A stretch of DNA of 64,000 nucleotides, from the NCBI GenBank assembly GCA_007115705.1, contig QXEO01000549.1:2779512-2843511 (forward strand). The letters are read 5' to 3'. The notes beneath the pieces are model-generated. The model ran no database searches. It saw only the letters and a list, made by a program, of their open reading frames with translations, and was not told where the DNA came from. The stretch is from Dactylis glomerata (lineage: Eukaryota > Streptophyta > Magnoliopsida > Poales > Poaceae). Shown piece after piece: positions 10,407 to 23,900 of the stretch; the stretch's first letter is position 1, and every line of letters starts with the position of its first letter. The position numbers and the translations under genes are program-made.

Positions 10407-13400
10407 TGTAACACCCCCACTTTTGTTGCCCAAGTTAAAAACTTTACTTAAGTACTTTTGTGGGTAATTAAAAACTTTTGCTCAGCAATGTATGTGTGCC
10501 CTATGAATGCATGATTGCATGCGTGTGCTAGCATGTGTGTTTTCGTATGATTAGGTATGTGCATGATTTTTTTTTGTGTGCAAGTGTGTATGCCTATGAT
10601 TTCATGTGAGTGTGTTGGTTTATTTAAACCTTGTTTCTTTTCAACACATGGTTCTTACCTAGGAAGTGTGCTATGATTTTATGCAGCATATTTTGACCCT
10701 AGCTCATAATGGTGTGCACCAAAAATCCTAAGTATAGATCATGTGTGAGATCATCCCTCTTTCCTTTTTCCTTTTCTTTTATTTTTGCTCCTTTATTTGG
10801 AAATAGAAGTTTCTCCAAAACACTAGCATATATAGTTCAAAAATTTCCAAACTTTGGGCATGTGTTCTTAAACCCATTAGACACCTCTGGAGACTATCCT
10901 TGCTCAATTTTCAAACTTAGTTTGAAAGATCCAAATTCAAATTTGAATTTCGGCCTCAAAGACCCTCACCATTGTTTTCTCTCTTGCTTTCTTCCTTTTC
11001 TCTCTTCTTTTTCCTGCAAATCGACCAAGAGGAGGAAGGAGATCAGCCTGGATCTCCTCTCTGAGACCAAAGGGATCTGGGGGAAATCTTTTCCCCTTGT
11101 CCTATTCGGTTGGAATCGAGGAGGAGGGGGAGCCCGATGCAAACCCCTCTGCTAAACCCCTCTCTCCCTCTCTGATCTCAACCAGCCGCCGCCCTCGACC
11201 CCCAGTAGACGATCACCACCCTACTGGAACCCTACCACGACCCCACCCCGCAGAGACACGCCAGCAGCACCCCACGCCGCCCCGCCAGTCGCCATGGCCA
11301 CCATGGGCATCCCCACTTGGTCAGCAAGGCACCGTCCGCCTCCTGCCCTGTCACTTCGCCGCCGGCCTCACACCGAGCCCAGGGATCAATTCCCCAAGCC
11401 AGCCCAGCTCGAGACCTAACGTGCACCGCGCCCCGACCGTGCCAGACCGACGTCGACCGAGCCGCCAGAGCGGCCAGAGCGGGCATGCTATTCTCGTGCG
11501 CCGCGACCTCTCCTGACCCTGCACCTCACACACACCCGCATGGCATCGCACGCACATCACACTGCCACCCTTGCCCATCCCCGCGGTGCACCACAACGAC
11601 CCAGCCGCACACCGTTTTCCTTGCTGCACCTCTGAACCCATCACGATTTCACGAGAAACCGCCATCCACCGACACCCTTTTCGTGTCCCCTAGAACCAGC
11701 TCACAACGCCGCCCCTATACGCCACCCACGGTAGCCAATCGTCGACGACGAGGTGCACCCTAGACCGAGCTCACGTCGGCAGATAAAAGCTGGAGCACCT
11801 TCTCTGGAACTCTCTCTCCCTCTCATTTGCCCCCTCACCATTCTCTCTCACTCCCTCAGTCACTCCGCCTTGAAGCCGACGCAGAGCCACGACCGAAGCT
11901 CATCGGAGCTGCGGTAGATCGACGGCAGCTGGGGAGGTCGCCGTCGATAGACCCCGCTACCTCTCTGTTCTTCTCTCAAGCCGAGATCACTGTCGCATCG
12001 CCTAGACCTCACCTTGTTCTCGCTCTCATGCAGGAAGGAGGTGGAGCTGACGTTGCCATCCCCGTAGACGAGCGAACCATGGTGGAACCCCCGGCCCATC
12101 CCTAGCTCCTGCATGCAACATCTGCGGCCGCCATCACCGTCTCCGACCTCGCCTCGGCCGATTCCATCCCTCACCTGACCTCGACGACCTCGGTGAGCTT
12201 CTCCCCCGCCGAAACCCTAGCTGGCATCGCCTTCTCGCGCGCATGCAGCAGCTCATAACGACGACGACGGACAGCCATCGATCGTCGCCTAATCCGACGG
12301 CCAGAGTCCCGTACCGATTCGCCCCTCACCCCGTGCTGGCCAGCGAGCCGGCTGGGCTGGATCTGGCCCAGATCTGGCTTGGCCTGGCCAGATCCGGCAT
12401 GTCTCTTTTTTTTCTTTGGTTTTATTCAATTGTTGGTTAAGTGCTGCGATTTAAATCAGTTTAAAAATGTTTTAAGCCTCAGAAAAATATGATTCAAATT
12501 TTGCTGGGTTCAGTATAAAGTTGTCTATCACCTGGTGCTGCATGTTTGATTTTTAGGCTCCTAGATAATATCTGAGGATTAATTAGAGTAGATCTATAGA
12601 TATTCACCTATTTATGCAAATATGTGGTTCAGTTTGATGAAATTTGTTATTTCCAATTTTCCCAGATGCTGTAGTGCAATATGGATTTATAGGCACTGGT
12701 TTCACTAATTTAGGAGTTGTGCTTTGTTTCTAGAAATGAAATTAGTGATGTCAATATCCTGCAGTAATTGTTTTATTGTGCTCAAAATAATTATTATTTT
12801 GGAATGATTCTACTTGTGGTGTATTAGTCATTCCATTAGCTTTCCAAAATGACCTCTGGTAGGATTGTTGGACTTACATATTATTTTAGGGTATTGTTTT
12901 GCTATTCTAGTGATTTCTAGAATTGATAAATCTTTATTAAATTACCTCTATACTATTTAAATTTGATTCTAGTGATGTTGGTTCTGTTATATTGTGGGTT
13001 GTCAGTAGATATGTTGGTGCCATGTTTTAATGCCTATTTATGCATGCAAGTGATTGCTTGTGAGTGATTATTAGGATACAACTAGAAATTGTTTGTTGTG
13101 ATGTTGATAATTGTTTCCTTTCTAAAATAGATATATATTCTGTTATCTAAACTTGTTTGCTTCAGATACTCAAATACTTAAGTGTGTGTTGATTGCTGGA
13201 TGAAATCCCTTGTATGCATGAATGCTTATCGTGTGTGTCTTCGTTTCCCTTTTTCGGGCGATAGAATCGAACGACGACTGTGTGGAGGAGGGAGAAGTGT
13301 TTGAGTACCAGGAGGAGGGTGATCAGGGACAAGCCAATCAAGGCAAGCCATCTACTTGTTGCATATCTGAATCCTAATATGTCACTATGCATTGCTCTAC

Positions 13401-14987
13401 TCTTGCTCCCATTACTATGCATTGTATTCTTATATTGCTATTTCCCTTATGTAGCAATAGTTGGCAACTTAGCTCCACAAGTCGATTTGCTATCATCTCT
13501 AAAGATGACACCTTTGACACCTACTCAATACCCTGAAAAATAGAGACTCGATGATTAGCATCAAAGTCTTTGGGAAACACTTGTAGTGGAGCCAAAAACT
13601 CTAGGATTGGGAATACTTCCTCTGGAAAGATTTTCGAAAATGTTTTCGAACACCTTGGAGTAGTTACTACTCCATTGAGATGTTTACAAATGATTTTATA
13701 AACATGGAGCTGGACTTGGGAGGTATAGAAATTGGTGGATTTCTGAAAAGTGGCATTGTGTATAAGTGTTCGCCAAACCAATTACTCCCGTGCAACCACA
13801 TTACCCGGTATGGGACGGGCTTAGTCTGAAGTCTATGTGCTTTAGTGCGGGGAGCCTCATACTATATAGGGGTTTGCAGGACTCCAGAATCCGGGTTGCC
13901 GCTAGTTTATGGGCAATAGTAAATCGGGATCCTTCAGGATTTATCCGGCCGGAAGACACTTGGGTTCTCCCGCCGTGGCGCCGGAGTGACACTCTGAAGG
14001 AGGTACTACCGGGGCGTGCCGGGGACGTAAACTCCACAGGGTAGGCACCCGTACTAAGGTAGATAGATGGAGGGCTTCGATCGATTATCCGAACCCCGCA
14101 TACTGGTGTATGACGGTCTGTGGTGGCATCCCGGCGGATTTATCGAATGGTGTGGGTAAAGTGTACAACCTCTGCAGAGTGTAATCTATTTGAATAGTCG
14201 TGTCCTCGGTCATGGATGGTTGGAATGGCCATACTTAACCTGTGTCAGGTTTTGGTTTTATAAAAGGGTTTTTCTGGAAAAATGGAGGTTTGTGCCGGAC
14301 GGAGTACTTGGAGGGTACGGCCGTGGCACGGAACTGGGTCGGAGTACTTGGAGGGTACTGCCGATGACTTGAGGTGGTCATGTTCAATAGGCCACCGATC
14401 TTTTCTCAAAAGGAGTTTCCCCCTTTCCTTGAGATCTTACTAAAAGTTTCTAAAAGTCTTCTTTAATAAGGATATAGAAATGTCGTGGGACATGCTATAT
14501 CGACACGAGAAGTTAGTAGCACATGGTCACTGAAACTAAGCCAACCCTTGCTACAGCCATATAGCATGTGAATGTTTTTCTCCCTTAGATGGTTTGCGAG
14601 TACAATTCCAAAATGTACTCATGGCTTTGTCCCTGGCTATTAACTTGGCCAGACTTTGGAGATGACTATGAAGAAGATGATGAGGAGTATGATGACGCCG
14701 GTGCGAATTAGGACTCGTTTCCTGATCAGTCGCCTGTAGGGTAGTAGGCCTGACTTGGGTCACTACGCTGCGTGTAACCGCTGCTGCTTATGTTAGTCGT
14801 GTCTGTTGAACTTGCCCTGCGTGGCGTTTGTATTCAGCCAAGAGGCTATGTAAGACTTAATGACTTATTTATGTAATGGATGATGTATCTGTAATGCCAA
14901 CTCTGTTATGTGGATTCATGACGGTCTCCTGGGATCGTGAATTGTATGCATAACGGGAATTCCGGGTGGTAAGCCGGGGTCCACACA
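10407..14987 (+). mobile_element. 5' LTR of Gypsy chromovirus (4581 bp)
   Basis: Begins TGTAACACCCCCAC and ends ...CACACA just before the primer binding site. It pairs with 20931-25498. It is preceded by TSD CTTTG (10402-10406). The first 1.6 kb is partly CG-rich and proline-codon-like; the proline-rich ORFs there (for example 11097-11516) are not conserved as protein between the two LTRs. The rest is AT-rich and non-coding. The length is unusual for Gypsy LTRs but known in some chromoviruses. Confidence 0.93.
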
Positions 14988-14991
14988 GAGT

Positions 14992-15004
14992 TGGTATCAG
15001 AGCC
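14992..15004 (+). promoter_or_regulatory. Primer binding site, tRNA-iMet type
   Basis: TGGTATCAGAGCC, four bases after the 5' LTR, is complementary to the 3' end of initiator tRNA-Met and is the standard minus-strand primer site of many plant Gypsy and Copia elements. Confidence 0.93.
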
Positions 15005-15239
15005 ATCCTGACCTTAGGAAACCCTAGTTTAGCATGGGCGTTAGACCGGACCAAAAACTACTTTCTTAAAATAAAAGAGATGGCTTTATATATCAAAGGT
15101 AAATATATATTGCTCTCATCTCTTCCCTTATTCTTTAAGCATCTTTAATTACTTGCATTTAAATTCAAGTTTTTACTTATGTATAAATTTTGCACACTTG
15201 GGTAAGTAATTAATAAACTCTACTCTAAAATTTGTGTAG

Positions 15240-16097
15240 ATGGATGCTCTTACCGCGCACCGTCAGGTTGGTACCCACGAGGACGTACTGGTCTTCGAGA
15301 GGGATTTGGTGGAGTTGACCGCGTGCCTCGGACGACCGCGTCCCGAGGTGCGAGGCTATCAGCTGTTCGAGGAGGGCACCCGCGAGCTGGCTATCCGTGT
15401 GGTATGCCAGGTCCGCGGGAGGGAGGTTCCGCCCACCTCACCGGAGTTCACCTTTGAGGTGATCGAGCGCAACTGGGGCGGCGGCCTGATGCGCGTTCTG
15501 CGTCACGCCATCTCGCGCCTCGTCCACCTCCACTACGACGAGTTACTTGGGACTCGTTACAAGCACTACGGGAGGGTCGACGCCGATGGCTTTCCCCATC
15601 AGGCCGCGGCGCACACTCCCTTCAGCCGCCACTTCTGCCACACCGAGGCTCTCCTGCACCACACACAGGAGCATCTGGACCATGTCCGGATGGTCGCCGA
15701 CGAGAGGGGACTTGAGCTTGCCGTTCTCCGTGAGGACCTCCAGGAGTCTATCTTCTCACGTCACCGTCTTCTCTCTGCCAAGAGGAAGATCGTGAAGAAG
15801 AACAAGGCTCTGAGGAGGCCTGTCCGCGAGCTGGAGGACCACTTGGCTTCTCTTGAGAGCCACGTGTCCGAGTTGGAGGAGGAGACCGCTGAGCTCCGCA
15901 AGGAGAACGAGGAGGTACTTGGCCGCGACGACGACCACCAGGAGGCGTTCGACGAGGAGCCCGCTAGTACCGATGACGATGACCGTGGTAGCGAGAGCGG
16001 TGATGACCGCAACGTTATCCTCGACTTCTACGCTCCTGAGACTCCTAGCGAGGAGGACCCCGAGGAGCTAGTTCCCCACGTCAGCGGCGACGAGTAG
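15240..16097 (+). CDS. Extra ORF upstream of gag in the chromovirus (unknown function)
   Basis: A complete 285-codon ORF (ATG to TAG) between the PBS and gag, on the same strand as gag-pol and 309 bp upstream of it. The N-terminal 120 residues look globular (motifs ELAIRVVCQVRGREV and VLRHAISRLVHLHYDELLG). Residues about 150-230 form a predicted coiled coil rich in Glu, Lys and Leu. The last 55 residues are very acidic (runs of Asp/Glu). I recognise no enzymatic motif. Extra ORFs in this place have been described in some long-LTR rice Gypsy elements (the ORF0 of RIRE3/RIRE8-type elements, from memory). Codon use is G/C-ending like gag, which fits a resident gene of the element. It is intact although gag-pol carries a stop. 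Confidence 0.8.
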   Translation: MDALTAHRQVGTHEDVLVFERDLVELTACLGRPRPEVRGYQLFEEGTRELAIRVVCQVRGREVPPTSPEFTFEVIERNWGGGLMRVLRHAISRLVHLHYDELLGTRYKHYGRVDADGFPHQAAAHTPFSRHFCHTEALLHHTQEHLDHVRMVADERGLELAVLREDLQESIFSRHRLLSAKRKIVKKNKALRRPVRELEDHLASLESHVSELEEETAELRKENEEVLGRDDDHQEAFDEEPASTDDDDRGSESGDDRNVILDFYAPETPSEEDPEELVPHVSGDE

Positions 16098-16406
16098 ATC
16101 TCACCACTTTACCACTCAGATGTTAGTTTGACCCTTTTGCGTATCGGTGTTGTATGGTCTATCTAGAACCATTTGCTATGCTTGTTGTATGCGGCTATGT
16201 GTGGTATGTGTGTGTGTATGGACATGTTTGGCACCATTTTGCTTGTATATATTATGTATGCATGGACTTGTTATGCATGGTTGTTGGAGCATGTTATGTA
16301 TGGTTGCCATGGATGTATGCTATGCATGAGTGTAGTTCCTTTCTCTCTTATGAAACCTGCATAAGTTTTCCTTGTTATAAATCTCACCAATCCACTTCTC
16401 TCCAGA

Positions 16407-19400
16407 ATGGCTCCGGAGACTCGTGCCCACGCTGGTAACAACCCGCCCCCACCTCCTGAGCCCGACATGACGCAGGTGCTGCGACTCCTGTTGGAGGAGC
16501 GTGAAGCAGCACGCGCCGAGCGTCAAGCCAACCTAGCCACACTCCAGCAACTCGCCCAGATGGCCACCAACCACAACAACAATGGTGGCAACGATGATGA
16601 GGAACCTCGCAACACGCTTAGGAACTTCCAAAACTCCAACCCGCCAACATTCACCAAGTCTACCGAACCCCTGGATGCCGACGACTGGCTCCGCACCATC
16701 GAGAACAAGCTCGAGTATGCGGGAGTTGGAGCAAACGAGAAGGTGCTCTACGCCACCCATTTCCTAGCTGGCGCAGCGGGCGCATGGTGGGAGAACGTCC
16801 GTGCCATGCAGCCCGAGAGCCAAGTGATGACTTGGGAAGCCTTCAAGACCAAGTTCCGCAAGGCCCACATTCCATCTGGACTCATCAAGATTATGCGTGA
16901 CAAGTTCCTTAACCTCAAGCAAGGAAGTATGAGTGTCACCAAATACCTCGACAAGTTCACCACCTGGGGGAGGTATGCCCCTAACGACATCGACACCGAT
17001 GAGAAGAAGCAGGAGCGCTTCATGAATGGACTTCAGGAAGACCTGCAGCCTTATCTGATCGTCGTGCCATACAATGATCTGGAGTCCCTGGTTGATGCTG
17101 CTATTATGGTCGAGGACAAGAACAAGGCTGCCCGTGAAAGCTGGAAGAGGAGAATGATGAGTCAGGGTGGATCAAGCAGTCAGAGATCCCGCAACATGCC
17201 CCCATCAAGGTCTGCGCCACCCCCTCAGAGGTTCGCCTCTCAAGCTCCTAGGCCCAACAACCCTAACCGCCAGTACTCAAGCAACCGCCCCTCCAGCGGG
17301 AATCCTTCTGGAGGGAATCGCAACACCTTCAACCCTGTCAACCGCAGCCAAGGAAGTGGCTGCTATACTTGTGGCCAGCCAGGGCATATCTCTAAGGAGT
17401 GCCCCCTGAAGAAACCCTCCGCACCGAGCCTCAGCGCGCCTAAACCCAATCAGGGTCAAGGCCGTGGACCATCTGGACGGAACCCGAAGAACCAAGCAAA
17501 TGTAGCAAGGGGCCGCCTGAACCATGTCTCTGCTGAAGAAGCTGCTGAAGCACCTGATATCGTTCTGGGTACGTTTCTTGTCAACACCACCCCTGCAAGA
17601 GTACTGTTTGATTCTGGTGCATCCCATTCTTTCGTGACCGAGAACTTCGTTGAAAAGGGAAAGCTAGAACCAACCATGATGCCTAGAACTATGTTAGTCC
17701 AGATTCCCGGGTCAGTCATGAAAACTAAGAGGAATTGCATAGATGTGCCCGTAGATATCCATGGGAAGTCATTCAAGGCCAACCTGATCATTTTAGGCAC
17801 AAAGGGTTTGGACATGGTGCTTGGAATGGACTGGATGTCCAAGTACCAGGGTCATATAGACTGCGCTCGGAAAGCTATAACCGTAACCAGCAGCGATGGA
17901 GTTCAAATTGAGCACATCGCAACTATGCCATCCCGCAAAGCCTACTACAAGAAGTCTGTCTCTGGGCCGACTCCTGATCAAGTTCCGGTGGTATGTGAGT
18001 ACCCCGACGTCTTCCCTGAGGAGTTGCCAGGTATGCCCCCTGACCGGGATATCGAGTTCGTAATTGAGTTGATTCCCGGAACAGCCCCCATTGCTCAGCG
18101 ACCTTACCGTATGAACCCCCAAGAACTTGAGGAGTTAAAGAAGCAACTTGCTGACATGCTCAGCAAAGGCCTTATCCGCCCCAGCGCTTCACCATGGGGA
18201 TCGCCTGTTCTGTTTGTGGACAAGCGAGAAGGTACCATACGACTATGTGTGGATTACCGTAAACTCAACGAGGTAACCATCAAGAATAAATACCCACTCC
18301 CGAAGATTGAAGACTTGTTTGATCAGCTGAATGGAGCCAAAGTGTTCTCCAAGATTGATCTCCGCACCGGATATCATCAGCTGAAAGTCCGAGAGTCCGA
18401 TATTCCCAAGACTGCTTTCACCACTCGCTATGGCCTATTCGAGTACACCGTCATCTCTTTCGGCCTAACCAATGCCCCCGCCTATTTCATGAATCTCATG
18501 AATAAGGTATTCATGAAGTTCCTCGACAAGTTTGTGGTGGTTTTCATCGACGACATCTTGGTCTATTCTAAGACCGAGGAAGAGCACGCAGAGCATCTGC
18601 GGCTAGTTTTGGGAACCCTGCGTGAACACCAACTTTACGCCAAGTTCAGCAAATGTGAATTTTGGCTGAAAGAAGTTGGATTTCTTGGCCATGTACTCTC
18701 AGCTGGAGGAGTATCTGTGGACCCCTCAAAAATCACCTCCATCATGGGAAAGAAAGCCCCAACCAACCCCACCGAAGTCCGAGCCTTCCTTGGATTAGCC
18801 GGATACTATCAAAAATTTGTAGAAGGGTTTTCCAGCATCGCTCGCCCATTGACTCAGCTGCTCAAGAAAGATAAGAAGTTTGAGTGGACTGAGAAGTGCG
18901 AGCAGAGTTTCCAAGAACTCAAGAAGAGACTAGTGACAACCCCCATTCTGACCATGCCCGACATTTCCAAGAGCTTTGACGTCTTCTGCGATGCATCCAA
19001 GCTTGGTCTTGGGAGTGTCCTTATGCAAGACGGCAAGGTTATTGCCTACCTGTCCCGTCAACTACGCCCTCACGAGTTGAATTACCCTACTCATGACCTT
19101 GAGCTTGCCGCTGTTGTCCATGCCCTCAAGACATGGCGACACTATCTTATGGGAAATCGTTGTGAGATTTACACCGACCACAAGAGCCTCAAGTATATCT
19201 TCTCCCAGAAAGAGTTGAATATGAGACAACGGAGATGGATTGAACTCATCAAAGACTACGACCTAGGCATTCATTACCATCCTGGTAAAGCAAATGTGGT
19301 CGCCGATGCCCTCAGCCGAGACCCCTGTTCCCTTAATGCCATGTTGAAAGCAAACCAACCAACCCTATGCGAGGAATTCGAGAAGTTTGGACTTGAGCTA

Positions 19401-20888
19401 GTAAGTCATGGTTTCTTGGCAAACCTTGAAGTCCGACCTACTCTCTCTGACCAAATCAAGGAAGCTCAGAAGGGTCACGAGAGTATCGAGGGTATTAAAC
19501 GAAGGATGGGACGAGAGGAAGTACCTGGGTTTTCCGTCGACCAGGAAGGTGTGCTATGGTATAATGGCCGCCTGTGCGTTCCTAACATTGAAGAGTTGAA
19601 GCAGTCCCTTCTGAAGGAGGCCCAGGATACCCCTTATTCTATTCATCCCAGAGGCACCAAGATGTACCAAGACTTGAAGGAATGATTTTGGTGGCACAGT
19701 ATGAAGCGGGAGATAGCCTTTTACATTGCCCGGTGCGACGTCTGTCAACGCGTCAAGGCCGAGCATCAAAGACCTGTAGGCTTACTGCAACCCTTGAAGG
19801 TACCGTTATGGAAGTGGGAGGAGGTCGGCATGGATTTTATTACTGGATTACCAACCTCCAAGCGGGGACATGATTCTATATGGGTCATCATGGACCACCT
19901 CACGAAGGTCGCCCATTTTATCCCCGTCAAGACCACTGACCATGGAAACCATCTAGCAGAGTTGTATATCTCCCGCATCGTCAGCCTTCATGGTGTTCCC
20001 AAGACCATCGTCTCAGATCGAGGGCCCCAGTTTACCTCGCGATTTTGGGCAAAACTCCAGGAAGCTTTAGGCACCAAGTTATCCTTCAGCACAGCCTACC
20101 ACCCACAAACTGGAGGTCAAACCGAACGAGTAAACCAAATCCTTGAAGATATGTTGCGAGCTTGTGTTCTGTCTTATGGAACCAAGTGGGAAGACTGTCT
20201 GCCATTCGCGGAGTTTTCCTACAATAATAGCTACCAAGCTAGCTTGCAAATGGCCCCTTTTGAAGCCCTCTACGGACGCAAGTGCCGTACCCCTCTCAAC
20301 TGGTCCGAGACTGGAGAAAGCCAAGTATTTGGGCCCGATATCATTAAGGAGGCCGAAGAGCAAGTCCAGCTCATTCGAAATCGTCTGAAGGCAGCCCAAT
20401 CCCGGCAGAAGAGCTATGCTGACTCTAAGAGAAGGCCGGTTACCTTCAACGTGAGAGATTTTGTCTATCTTCGAGTGACACCGCTCAAGGGTATGCAACA
20501 CTTCCATGTTAAGGGTAAGCTTGCACCCCGCTATATCGGCCCATTCAAGATACTAGAATGCCACGGAGAGATGTCCTACAAGCTAGCGCTACCCTCAGAA
20601 TTGTGTGAGTTCCATGATGTCTTCCACATGTCGCAACTCCGCAAATGCCTTCAAGTTCCTAACAAACCCGAGACCTTCACCGAGATCGATCACAACTCCA
20701 TCGACCTGAACTCCGATCTCACTTACCGGGAGAGACCAATCCGCATTCTTGAAGAAGACGTCCGTCTTACCCGTAGACGCAAGATCAAGATGTATAAGGT
20801 GCAGTGGAGTAACCATACCGAAGAGGAAGCCACTTGGGAACGTGAGGATTATCTTCGGCGAGAATTTCCCGGACTACTTCACGCTTAA
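16407..20888 (+). pseudogene. gag-pol: Gag-Pol polyprotein of chromovirus, one in-frame stop
   Basis: A single 1,493-codon frame interrupted once, by TGA at 19683-19685. Domain order: Gag capsid (about 95-190), CCHC knuckle CYTCGQPGHISKEC (about 318-331), retropepsin-like protease with DSGAS (about 400), reverse transcriptase (about 565-750, catalytic FIDD near 714), RNase H (about 855-970, DAS...ELAAV...TDHKSL...DALSR), integrase with HHCC zinc finger (CDVCQRVK) and D, D, E core (GMDF, SDRGPQF, GGQTERVNQ), a GPF motif, and a C-terminal chromodomain (about 1440-1490, MYKVQWSNHTEEEATWE). RT before integrase makes it Gypsy (Ty3 type). The chromodomain places it in the chromoviruses, probably the Tekay/Del lineage. 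The TGA falls inside the integrase zinc finger and would remove integrase and chromodomain. All other motifs are intact. Confidence 0.95.
19683..19685 (+). other. In-frame TGA in chromovirus integrase zinc finger
   Basis: Both flanking ORFs (16407-19685 and 19701-20888) are in the same frame, so this is a point nonsense change, not a frameshift. It could derive from CGA by C-to-T change. Confidence 0.88.
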
Positions 20889-20913
20889 CTACGGAATCTC
20901 GGGACGAGATTCT

Positions 20914-20930
20914 TTTAAGGGGGGAAGGTC
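20914..20930 (+). promoter_or_regulatory. Polypurine tract of chromovirus
   Basis: TTTAAGGGGGGAAGGTC lies directly before the 3' LTR start TGTAACACC. It is the expected plus-strand primer. Confidence 0.85.
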
Positions 20931-23900
20931 TGTAACACCCCCACTTTTGTTGCTCAAGTTAAAAACTTTACTTAAGTACTTTTGTGGGTAATTAAAAACT
21001 TTTGCTCAGCAATGTATGTGTGCCCTATGAATGCATGATTGCATGCGTGTGCTAGCATGTGTGTTTTCGTATGATTAGGTATGTGCATGATTTTTTTTTT
21101 GTGCAAGTGTGTATGCCTATGATTTCATGTGAGTGTGTTGGTTTATTTAAACCTTGTTTCTTTTCAACACATGGTTCTTACCTAGGAAGTGTGCTATGAT
21201 TTTATGCAGCATATTTTGACCCTAGCTCATAATGGTGTGCACCAAAAATCCTAAGTATAGATCATGTGTGAGATCATCCCTCTTTCCTTTTTCCTTTTCT
21301 TTTATTTTTGCTCCTTTATTTGGAAATAGGAGTTTCTCCAAAACCCTAGCATATATAGTTCAAAAATTTCCAAACTTTGGGCATGTGTTCTTAAACCCAT
21401 TAGACACCTCTGGAGACTATCCTTGCTCAATTTTCAAACTTAGTTTGAAAGATCCAAATTGAAATTTGAATTTCGGCCTCAAAGACCCTCACCATTGTTT
21501 TCTCTCTTGCTTTCTTCCTTTCTCTCTTCTTTTTCCTGCAAACCGACCAAGAGGAGGAAGGAGATCAGCCTGGATCTCCTCTCTGAGACCAAAGGGATCT
21601 AGGGGAAATCTTTTCCCCTTGTCCTATTCGGTTGGAATCGAGGGGGAGGGGGAGCCCGATGCAAACCCCTCTGCTAAACCCCTCTCTCCCTCTCTGATCT
21701 TAACCAGCCGCCGCCCTCGACCCCCAGTAGATGATCACCACCCTACTGGAACCCTACCACGACCCCACCCCGCAGAGACATGCCAGCAGCACCCCACACC
21801 GCCCCGCCAGTCGCCATGGCCACCGTGGGCATCCCCACTTGGTCAGCAAGGCACCGTCCGTCTCCTGCCCTGTCACTTCGCCGCTGGCCTCACACCGAGC
21901 CCAGGGATCAATTCCCCAAGCCAGCCCAGCTCGAGACCTAACGTGCACCGCGCCCCAACCATGCCAGACCGACGTCGACCGAGCTGCCAGAGCGGGCACG
22001 CCATTCCCATGCGCCGCGACCTCTCCTGACCCTGCACCTCGCACACACCCGAACGACATCGCACGCATGTCACACTGCGACCCTTGCCCATCCCCGCGGT
22101 GCACCACAACGACCCAGCTGCACACCGTTTTCCCTGCTGCACCTCTGAACTCATCACGATTTCATGAGAAAGCGCCGTCCACCGACACCCTTTTCATGTC
22201 CCCTAGAACTAGCTCACAACGCCGCCCCTATACGCCGCCCACGGTAGCCAATCGTCGACGACGAGGTGCACCCTAGACTGAGCTCACATCGGTAGATAAA
22301 AGCTGGAGCACCTTCTCTGGAACTCTCTCTCCCTCTCATTTGCCCCCTCACCATTCTCTCTCACTCCCTCAGCCACTCCGCCTTGAAGCCGACGCAAAGC
22401 CACGACCGAAGCTCGTCGGAGCTACGGTAGATCGACGGCAGCTGGGGAGGTCGCCATCGACAGACCCCGCTACCTCTCTATTCTTCTCTGGAAGCTGGGA
22501 CCGTCGCATCGCCTAGACCTCACCTTGTTCTCGCTCTCATGCAGGAAGGAGGTGGAGCTGACGTTGCCATCCCCGTAGACGAGCGAACCATGGTGGAACC
22601 CCCGGCCCATCCCTAGCTCCTGCATGCAACATCTGCGGCCGCCATCACCGTCTCCGACCTCGCCTCGGCCGATTCCATCCCTCACCTGACCTCGACGACC
22701 TCGGTGAGCTTCTCCCCCGCCGAAACCCTAGCTGGCATCGCCTTCTCGCGCGCATGCAGCAGCTCATAACGACGACGACGGACAGCCATCGATCGTCGCC
22801 TAATCCGACGGCCAGAGTCCCGTACCGATTCGCCCCTCACCCCGTGCTGGCCAGCGAGCCGGCTGGGCTGGATCTGGCCCAGATCTGGCTTGGCCTGGCC
22901 AGATCCGGCATGTCTCTTTTTTTTCTTTGGTTTTATTCAATTGTTGGTTAAGTGCTGCGATTTAAATCAGTTTAAAAATGTTTTAAGCCTCAGAAAAATA
23001 TGATTCAAATTTTGCTGGGTTCAGTATAAAGTTGTCTATCACCTGGTGCTGCATGTTTGATTTTTAGGCTCCTAGATAATATCTGAGGATTAATTAGAGT
23101 AGATCTATAGATATTCACCTATTTATGCAAATATGTGGTTCAGTTTGATGAAATTTGTTATTTCCAATTTTCCCAGATGCTGTAGTGCAATATGGATTTA
23201 TAGGCACTGGTTTCACTAATTTAGGAGTTGTGCTTTGTTTCTAGAAATGAAATTAGTGATGTCAATATCCTGCAGTAATTGTTTTATTGTGCTCAAAATA
23301 ATTATTATTTTGGAATGATTCTACTTGTGGTGTATTAGTCATTCCATTAGCTTTCCAAAATGACCTCTGGTAGGATTGTTGGACTTACATATTATTTTAG
23401 GGTATTGTTTTGCTATTCTAGTGATTTCTAGAATTGATAAATCTTTATTAAATTACCTCTATACTATTTAAATTTGATTCTAGTGATGTTGGTTCTGTTA
23501 TATTGTGGGTTGTCAGTAGATATGTTGGTGCCATGTTTTAATGCCTATTTATGCATGCAAGTGATTGCTTGTGAGTGATTATTAGGATACAACTAGAAAT
23601 TGTTTGTTGTGATGTTGATAATTGTTTCCTTTCTAAAATAGATATATATTCTGTTATCTAAACTTGTTTGCTTCAGATACTCAAATACTTAAGTGTGTGT
23701 TGATTGCTGGATGAAATCCCTTGTATGCATGAATGCTTATCGTGTGTGTCTTCGTTTCCCTTTTTCGGGCGATAGAATCGAACGACGACTGTGTGGAGGA
23801 GGGAGAAGTGTTTGAGTACCAGGAGGAGGGTGATCAGGGACAAGCCAATCAAGGCAAGCCATCTACTTGTTGCATATCTGAATCCTAATATGTCACTATG

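Noticed and set aside
11097..12174. Several overlapping ORFs of 80-150 codons rich in Pro, Arg and His in the chromovirus LTR (repeated at about 21466-22690)
   Set aside because: They lie in a CG-rich LTR part, occur in several frames on both strands, and their counterparts in the other LTR differ by frame-changing indels. They are composition artefacts.
13162..14763. ORFs identical between the two chromovirus LTRs (for example 13766-14044 and 24277-24555)
   Set aside because: Identity reflects the identical LTR DNA tract, not protein conservation. No start context or family signal was found, and both strands are equally open.
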